Shown: positions 14,790-17,511 of the stretch, piece by piece | Position numbering within the stretch: position 1 is the first letter of the stretch | Layout of the letters: each line of letters starts with the position of its first letter | DNA from: Firmicutes bacterium UBA2530 | Lineage (GTDB): Bacteria; Bacillota; Clostridia; Tissierellales; Sedimentibacteraceae | Direction of reading: 5' to 3' | Length of the DNA: 17,511 bases | Assembly: GCA_002340985.1 (NCBI GenBank) | Contig: DDNC01000025.1 | Span: 1-17,511 of the forward strand | The notes under the pieces: model-generated | Database searches by the model: none | Seen by the model: the letters and a program-made list of their open reading frames with translations, nothing else | Told to the model about the DNA's origin: nothing | Made by a program: the position numbers and the translations under genes

Positions 14790-15983
14790 ATGGCAAAAGC
14801 AAAATTTGAAAGAAATAAACCGCATGTTAATATAGGAACAATTGGCCACGTTGACCATGGTAAGACAACTTTAACAGCAGCTATTACAAAGACATTACAT
14901 GACAGATACGGAACAGGAGAGTCAATAAGCTATGACAACATAGACAAGGCTCCTGAAGAAAGAGAAAGAGGAATAACAATTTCAACTTCTCACGTAGAGT
15001 ACGAAACTCCAAACAGACACTACGCACACGTAGACTGCCCAGGCCACGCTGACTATGTAAAGAACATGATTACAGGAGCAGCACAGATGGACGGAGGAAT
15101 CCTTGTTGTATCAGCAGCAGATGGTCCGATGCCACAGACAAGAGAGCACATCCTTCTTTCAAGACAGGTTGGAGTTCCTAAGTTAGTAGTATTCCTTAAC
15201 AAGGAAGACATGGTAGATGACCCAGAGTTAATCGAATTGGTAGAGATGGAAGTAAGAGAACTTTTATCAGAATATGAATTCGACGGAGACAACACACCGA
15301 TAGTAAAAGGCTCAGCATTGAAGGCTCTGGAAGACGGAAGCGGAGAATGGGGAGACAAAATACTTGAACTGATGGCAGCGGTAGACGAATGGATACCAAC
15401 ACCAGAAAGAGATATCGATAAGCCGTTCTTAATGCCAGTAGAAGACGTGTTCTCAATCACAGGAAGAGGAACAGTTGCAACAGGAAGAGTAGAAAGAGGA
15501 ATCCTGAAAGTACAGGATAAGATTCAGATAGTAGGCTTGTCAGAAGAGCCAAAAGAAACAGTGTGTACAGGAGTAGAGATGTTCAAGAAATTACTTGATC
15601 AGGCTCAGGCAGGAGACAATATAGGAGCGCTCTTAAGAGGAGTTCAGAGAACTGAAATCCAGAGAGGTCAAGTATTGGCAAAACCGGGTTCAATTACACC
15701 GCACACAAAATTCAACGCAGAAGTGTACGTATTGACAAAAGAAGAAGGCGGAAGACATACACCATTCTTTAACGGATACAGACCACAGTTCTATTTCAGA
15801 ACAACAGACATCACAGGCCAAATCGACTTGGAAGATGGAACAGAAATGTGTATGCCTGGAGATAACGCAAGATTTATAGTAGAATTAATCCATCCGATAG
15901 CAATAGAAGAAGGACTGAGATTCGCTATAAGAGAAGGCGGAAGAACAGTTGGTTCAGGCGTTGTTACAAGCATAATAAAATAA
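14790..15983 (+). CDS. tuf: Elongation factor Tu
   Basis: A 397-residue GTPase that delivers aminoacyl-tRNA to the ribosome and is normally among the most abundant cell proteins. Motifs: G1 GHVDHGKT (19-26), RGITI (60-64), G3 DCPGH (82-86), G4 NKED (137-140; the third residue is often Cys or Ala). Domains II and III are complete and the protein ends GGRTVGSGVVTSIIK. Ribosome binding site: GGGAGGAG (14774-14781), 8 nt before the ATG. All 22 Arg codons I count are AGA, a sign of strong codon selection. The last 12 bases and the 9 following are identical to the window start, so this is one of two tuf copies. A three-hairpin region follows. Confidence 0.98.
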   Translation: MAKAKFERNKPHVNIGTIGHVDHGKTTLTAAITKTLHDRYGTGESISYDNIDKAPEERERGITISTSHVEYETPNRHYAHVDCPGHADYVKNMITGAAQMDGGILVVSAADGPMPQTREHILLSRQVGVPKLVVFLNKEDMVDDPELIELVEMEVRELLSEYEFDGDNTPIVKGSALKALEDGSGEWGDKILELMAAVDEWIPTPERDIDKPFLMPVEDVFSITGRGTVATGRVERGILKVQDKIQIVGLSEEPKETVCTGVEMFKKLLDQAQAGDNIGALLRGVQRTEIQRGQVLAKPGSITPHTKFNAEVYVLTKEEGGRHTPFFNGYRPQFYFRTTDITGQIDLEDGTEMCMPGDNARFIVELIHPIAIEEGLRFAIREGGRTVGSGVVTSIIK

Positions 15984-15993
15984 GAAGCTCTAA

Positions 15994-16182
15994 TCCTATT
16001 TTTCAGAAGGGTTTTCTCTGAAAAATAGCGGTAGGTCTTTTGCAACGATTCCCAAAATATGCGACCAGAGGGAGCACATATTTTGGTGAATGTGACTGCA
16101 ATTAAACAACCTTGATGTTAAACGGGGATTGTCCCGGTGTTGCGCTTATTTCGTAACGCTGCGGACTATCTCCGTTTTTTTT
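15994..16182 (+). ncRNA. Structured 3' region of tuf: three consecutive hairpins, candidate RNA element
   Basis: Hairpin 1: CTATTTTTCAGA (15996-16007) pairs perfectly with TCTGAAAAATAG (16017-16028), 12 bp, without a clear T tract. Hairpin 2: CCAAAATATG (16052-16061) pairs with CATATTTTGG (16077-16086), loop CGACCAGAGGGAGCA; it is extended outward by ATTC/GAAT (16048-16051, 16088-16091) and TTGCA/TGCAA (16040-16044, 16097-16101). Hairpin 3 is the terminator listed separately. There is no ORF on either strand. It may be a long tuf 3' UTR or a small RNA; I do not recognise it as a known riboswitch, T-box, SRP or 6S RNA. Confidence 0.4.
16122..16182 (+). terminator. Long intrinsic terminator at the end of the str operon
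   Basis: ACGGGGAT (16122-16129) pairs with ATCTCCGT (16168-16175, one G-U). After a T-T mismatch, GTCC (16131-16134) pairs with GGAC (16163-16166). After a bulged C, CGGTGTTGCG (16135-16144) pairs with CGTAACGCTG (16152-16161, three G-U) around CTTATTT. The 22-bp hairpin is followed by eight Ts (16175-16182). It is much longer than an ordinary terminator and lies 139 nt after the tuf stop. Confidence 0.8.
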
Positions 16183-16190
16183 ATGGAATC

Positions 16191-16241
16191 TTGTACACAT
16201 GTAAGATAATTGTACACAGAATATTATGATTTTTTGTACAT
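16191..16241 (+). promoter_or_regulatory. Three TTGTACA repeats, candidate activator sites for the sigma-54 promoter
   Basis: TTGTACAC at 16191, TTGTACAC at 16210 and TTGTACAT at 16234; each contains the 6-bp palindrome TGTACA. Counted from the predicted sigma-54 start (about 16338), their centres lie near -144, -125 and -101, which is where enhancer-binding activators usually bind. The roughly 70 bp between them and the promoter are very AT-rich, as expected for DNA that must bend. The repeats are seen; the function is inferred. Confidence 0.55.
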
Positions 16242-16311
16242 TCTTATGAAAAACTAAATGATATAAAATTGGATTTATGCATTTTATGGTATTATATTAG
16301 AAAAAAAGAGT

Positions 16312-16327
16312 TGGCATAGTAGTTGCA
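16312..16327 (+). promoter_or_regulatory. Sigma-54 (RpoN/SigL) promoter of the symporter gene
   Basis: TGGCATAGTAGTTGCA fits the -24/-12 consensus TGGCAYRNNNNTTGCW at every position: GG at 16313-16314, GC at 16325-16326, exact spacing. The predicted start is near 16338, about 197 nt upstream of the symporter ATG. Such promoters need an ATP-using enhancer-binding activator. There is no good sigma-A promoter nearby; a lone TG-A-TATAAA (16259-16267) has no properly spaced -35. Confidence 0.8.
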
Positions 16328-16399
16328 TTAATTTTATATGATTTGTATTAATTTTATAGTATCTATGAAAACATTACCAAATATTTAAGGAGGAAACTT

Positions 16400-16438
16400 A
16401 TGGGTGAAAAGAAAGGGGTGACTTGGGTAGAGGTCTAA
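16400..16438 (+). CDS. Possible 12-codon leader peptide (MGEKKGVTWVEV)
   Basis: A strong ribosome binding site, AAGGAGG (16387-16393), stands 6 nt before an ATG that opens a 12-codon frame ending at TAA (16436-16438). It lies inside the leader of the sigma-54 transcript, 96 nt before the symporter start. The peptide is polar with one Trp and is not a membrane segment, so it does not resemble the known small symporter subunits. It may be a regulatory leader peptide or the remnant of a longer gene. The ribosome binding site is better than chance; function is unknown. Confidence 0.45.
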   Translation: MGEKKGVTWVEV

Positions 16439-16534
16439 TTATACCGTATTGCAGGAGGACTGCCCCGTTGTCACAAGTTTACGATTGTCGAAGTTTTAAA
16501 AAAATTATAATATTAAATAAGGAGGAGGAGCATT

Positions 16535-17511
16535 ATGGATTTATTAATTAATTTTGTTGATTGGGCTAATGGCTATATCTGGGGCGTTGGCATGCTTGTG
16601 CTTATTGCTGGTGCCGGTATTTATTTTACAGTAAGATTAGGTTTTTTCCAATTCGTTCGTTTCAAGGATATGTGGAGCCGTATTATAGAAAAAGGTGAAT
16701 CTGAATCAGGTATTTCTTCATTTGCATCCTTCTGTACTACAATGGCTATGCGTATTGGTACAGGTAATATAGCGGGTGTTGCCGTTGCAATTTATATGGG
16801 TGGTCCCGGTGCAATGTTCTGGATGATACTTATAGGAATGACCAACTCTGCAGTTTGCTTTGCTGAGTGTACACTTGGTCAGCTTTATAAAATCCGTGTT
16901 GACGGTGCCTATCGTGGCGGCGGTGCTTACTGTGCAGAGCGTGGACTCGGTTGGAAAGCATACGGTACATTTATGGCTGTAGTTTTTGGTGTGGCGTGTG
17001 CTTTATTTATGCCGGCGGCTGCGACATACACAATTTCTGATGCATTCCAGCAAGCAACAGGTGTTCCGATGGCTGTTACATCCGCTGTTGTTGCAATATT
17101 ACTTTTTATAACAGTCTTTGGTGGCATCAAACGTATCAGTTCCGTAGCTTCCATGATAGTTCCATTTATGACAGCTGTTTACATGGCAGTAACTATTATA
17201 GTAGTAGTGTTAAATATTACAAAAATTCCTGCATTGATTTCTAACGTTGTTACTTCAGCATTTGGATTGAACGCTGTATTTGGCGCTACTATTGGTACCG
17301 CCATTAAGCAAGGTGTTAAGAGAGGTACATTCTCATCTGCATCAGGGATGGGTGAGTCTACACCAACCGCGGCTGCTGCTGAAACCAGCCATCCTGTTAA
17401 ACAAGGGTTATCAAATGCTGCAGGCGTATGGTTAGACACAGTTATCGTATGCTCATGTACAGGTCTTTTAATTCTTTTAACCGACACATTCAATACAGCA
17501 GGTGGGTACAA
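16535..17511 (+). CDS. AGCS-family sodium:amino-acid symporter (3' truncated by the window)
   Basis: The first 325 codons of an alanine/glycine:cation symporter; the frame is open to the window edge (family length is roughly 450-550). The protein is hydrophobic with several membrane spans, the first at about residues 14-33. Family blocks: SSFASFCTTMAMRIGTGNIA with GTGNIAG at 75-81, GGPGAMFW at 89-96, and GVKRGTFSSASGMGESTPTA leading to ETSHPVKQG (GMG at 271-273). The usual GGPMYY-like block reads RGGGAYCAERGLGW instead, so it belongs to a less common branch and its substrate (Ala, Gly or another amino acid) cannot be read off. Ribosome binding site: AAGGAGGAGGAG (16519-16530). Seven of nine Arg codons are CGT, unlike tuf. 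A sigma-54 promoter drives it. Confidence 0.9.
   Translation, partial: MDLLINFVDWANGYIWGVGMLVLIAGAGIYFTVRLGFFQFVRFKDMWSRIIEKGESESGISSFASFCTTMAMRIGTGNIAGVAVAIYMGGPGAMFWMILIGMTNSAVCFAECTLGQLYKIRVDGAYRGGGAYCAERGLGWKAYGTFMAVVFGVACALFMPAAATYTISDAFQQATGVPMAVTSAVVAILLFITVFGGIKRISSVASMIVPFMTAVYMAVTIIVVVLNITKIPALISNVVTSAFGLNAVFGATIGTAIKQGVKRGTFSSASGMGESTPTAAAAETSHPVKQGLSNAAGVWLDTVIVCSCTGLLILLTDTFNTAGGY

Noticed and set aside
15984..16534. Glycine riboswitch, T-box or other known riboswitch before the symporter
   Set aside because: I looked for the conserved glycine aptamer and T-box sequences and found none; the terminator at 16122-16182 lies upstream of the sigma-54 promoter and so belongs to tuf.
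16468..16551. TTG-initiated 27-codon ORF overlapping the symporter start
   Set aside because: TTG start, only moderate SD in a small hairpin loop, AT-rich composition and out-of-frame overlap with a clearly real gene; likely chance.

Overview
The window is the rif-str gene cluster of a low-GC, Gram-positive, clostridia-type bacterium: rpmG-secE-nusG-rplK-rplA-rplJ-rplL-rpoB-rpoC-(L7Ae-like)-rpsL-rpsG-fusA-tuf. It is followed by the start of a sodium:amino-acid (AGCS family) symporter. All genes are on the + strand. The assignment rests on AT-rich sequence, strong AAGGAGG-type ribosome binding sites, AGA as the dominant arginine codon in the str genes, the L7Ae-like gene between rpoC and rpsL, and an RpoB/RpoC sequence style typical of Firmicutes. 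A Tissierellia- or Sedimentibacter-like clostridium is plausible but is only an impression. Bases 1-12 are the last codons of a second, upstream tuf gene, so two tuf copies flank the cluster.

Layout. Bases 1-60 hold the end of the upstream tuf and its terminator. Bases 61-273 hold two sigma-A-type promoters, a hairpin with a possible 9-codon ORF, and the rpmG leader. Bases 274-3569 encode L33, SecE, NusG, L11, L1, L10 and L7/L12; an L1 operator-like hairpin precedes rplA and an L10 leader precedes rplJ. Bases 3570-3839 hold a strong hairpin terminator/attenuator and a new promoter for rpoB. Bases 3840-11116 encode the beta and beta' subunits of RNA polymerase; the rpoC start is best placed at a TTG codon. 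Bases 11117-11271 hold a promoter and a hairpin leader for the str half (L7Ae-like protein, S12, S7, EF-G, EF-Tu; 11272-15983), which has an unusually long S12-S7 spacer.

Bases 15984-16534 are the non-routine part. Three consecutive hairpins end in a long intrinsic terminator. After them come three TTGTACA repeats, an exact match to the sigma-54 (-24/-12) promoter consensus, and a 12-codon ORF with its own ribosome binding site. The AGCS symporter gene then runs off the window end. This has the layout of an enhancer-dependent, RpoN-controlled amino-acid transport gene placed directly behind the growth-rate-controlled translation operon. The symporter's codon use (mostly CGT for Arg) differs from that of tuf (all AGA).

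The genes form the core transcription-translation supply operons: RNA polymerase subunits, the elongation factor NusG, SecE of the translocon, L1/L11/L10/L12 of the ribosomal stalks, S12/S7 of the small subunit, and the two GTPase elongation factors. No mobile element, CRISPR array, tRNA or rRNA was seen. The candidates for something undescribed are non-coding: the structured RNA after tuf, the sigma-54 control region with its short ORF, the leader hairpin before the L7Ae-like gene, and the hairpin that hides the rpoC ribosome binding site.
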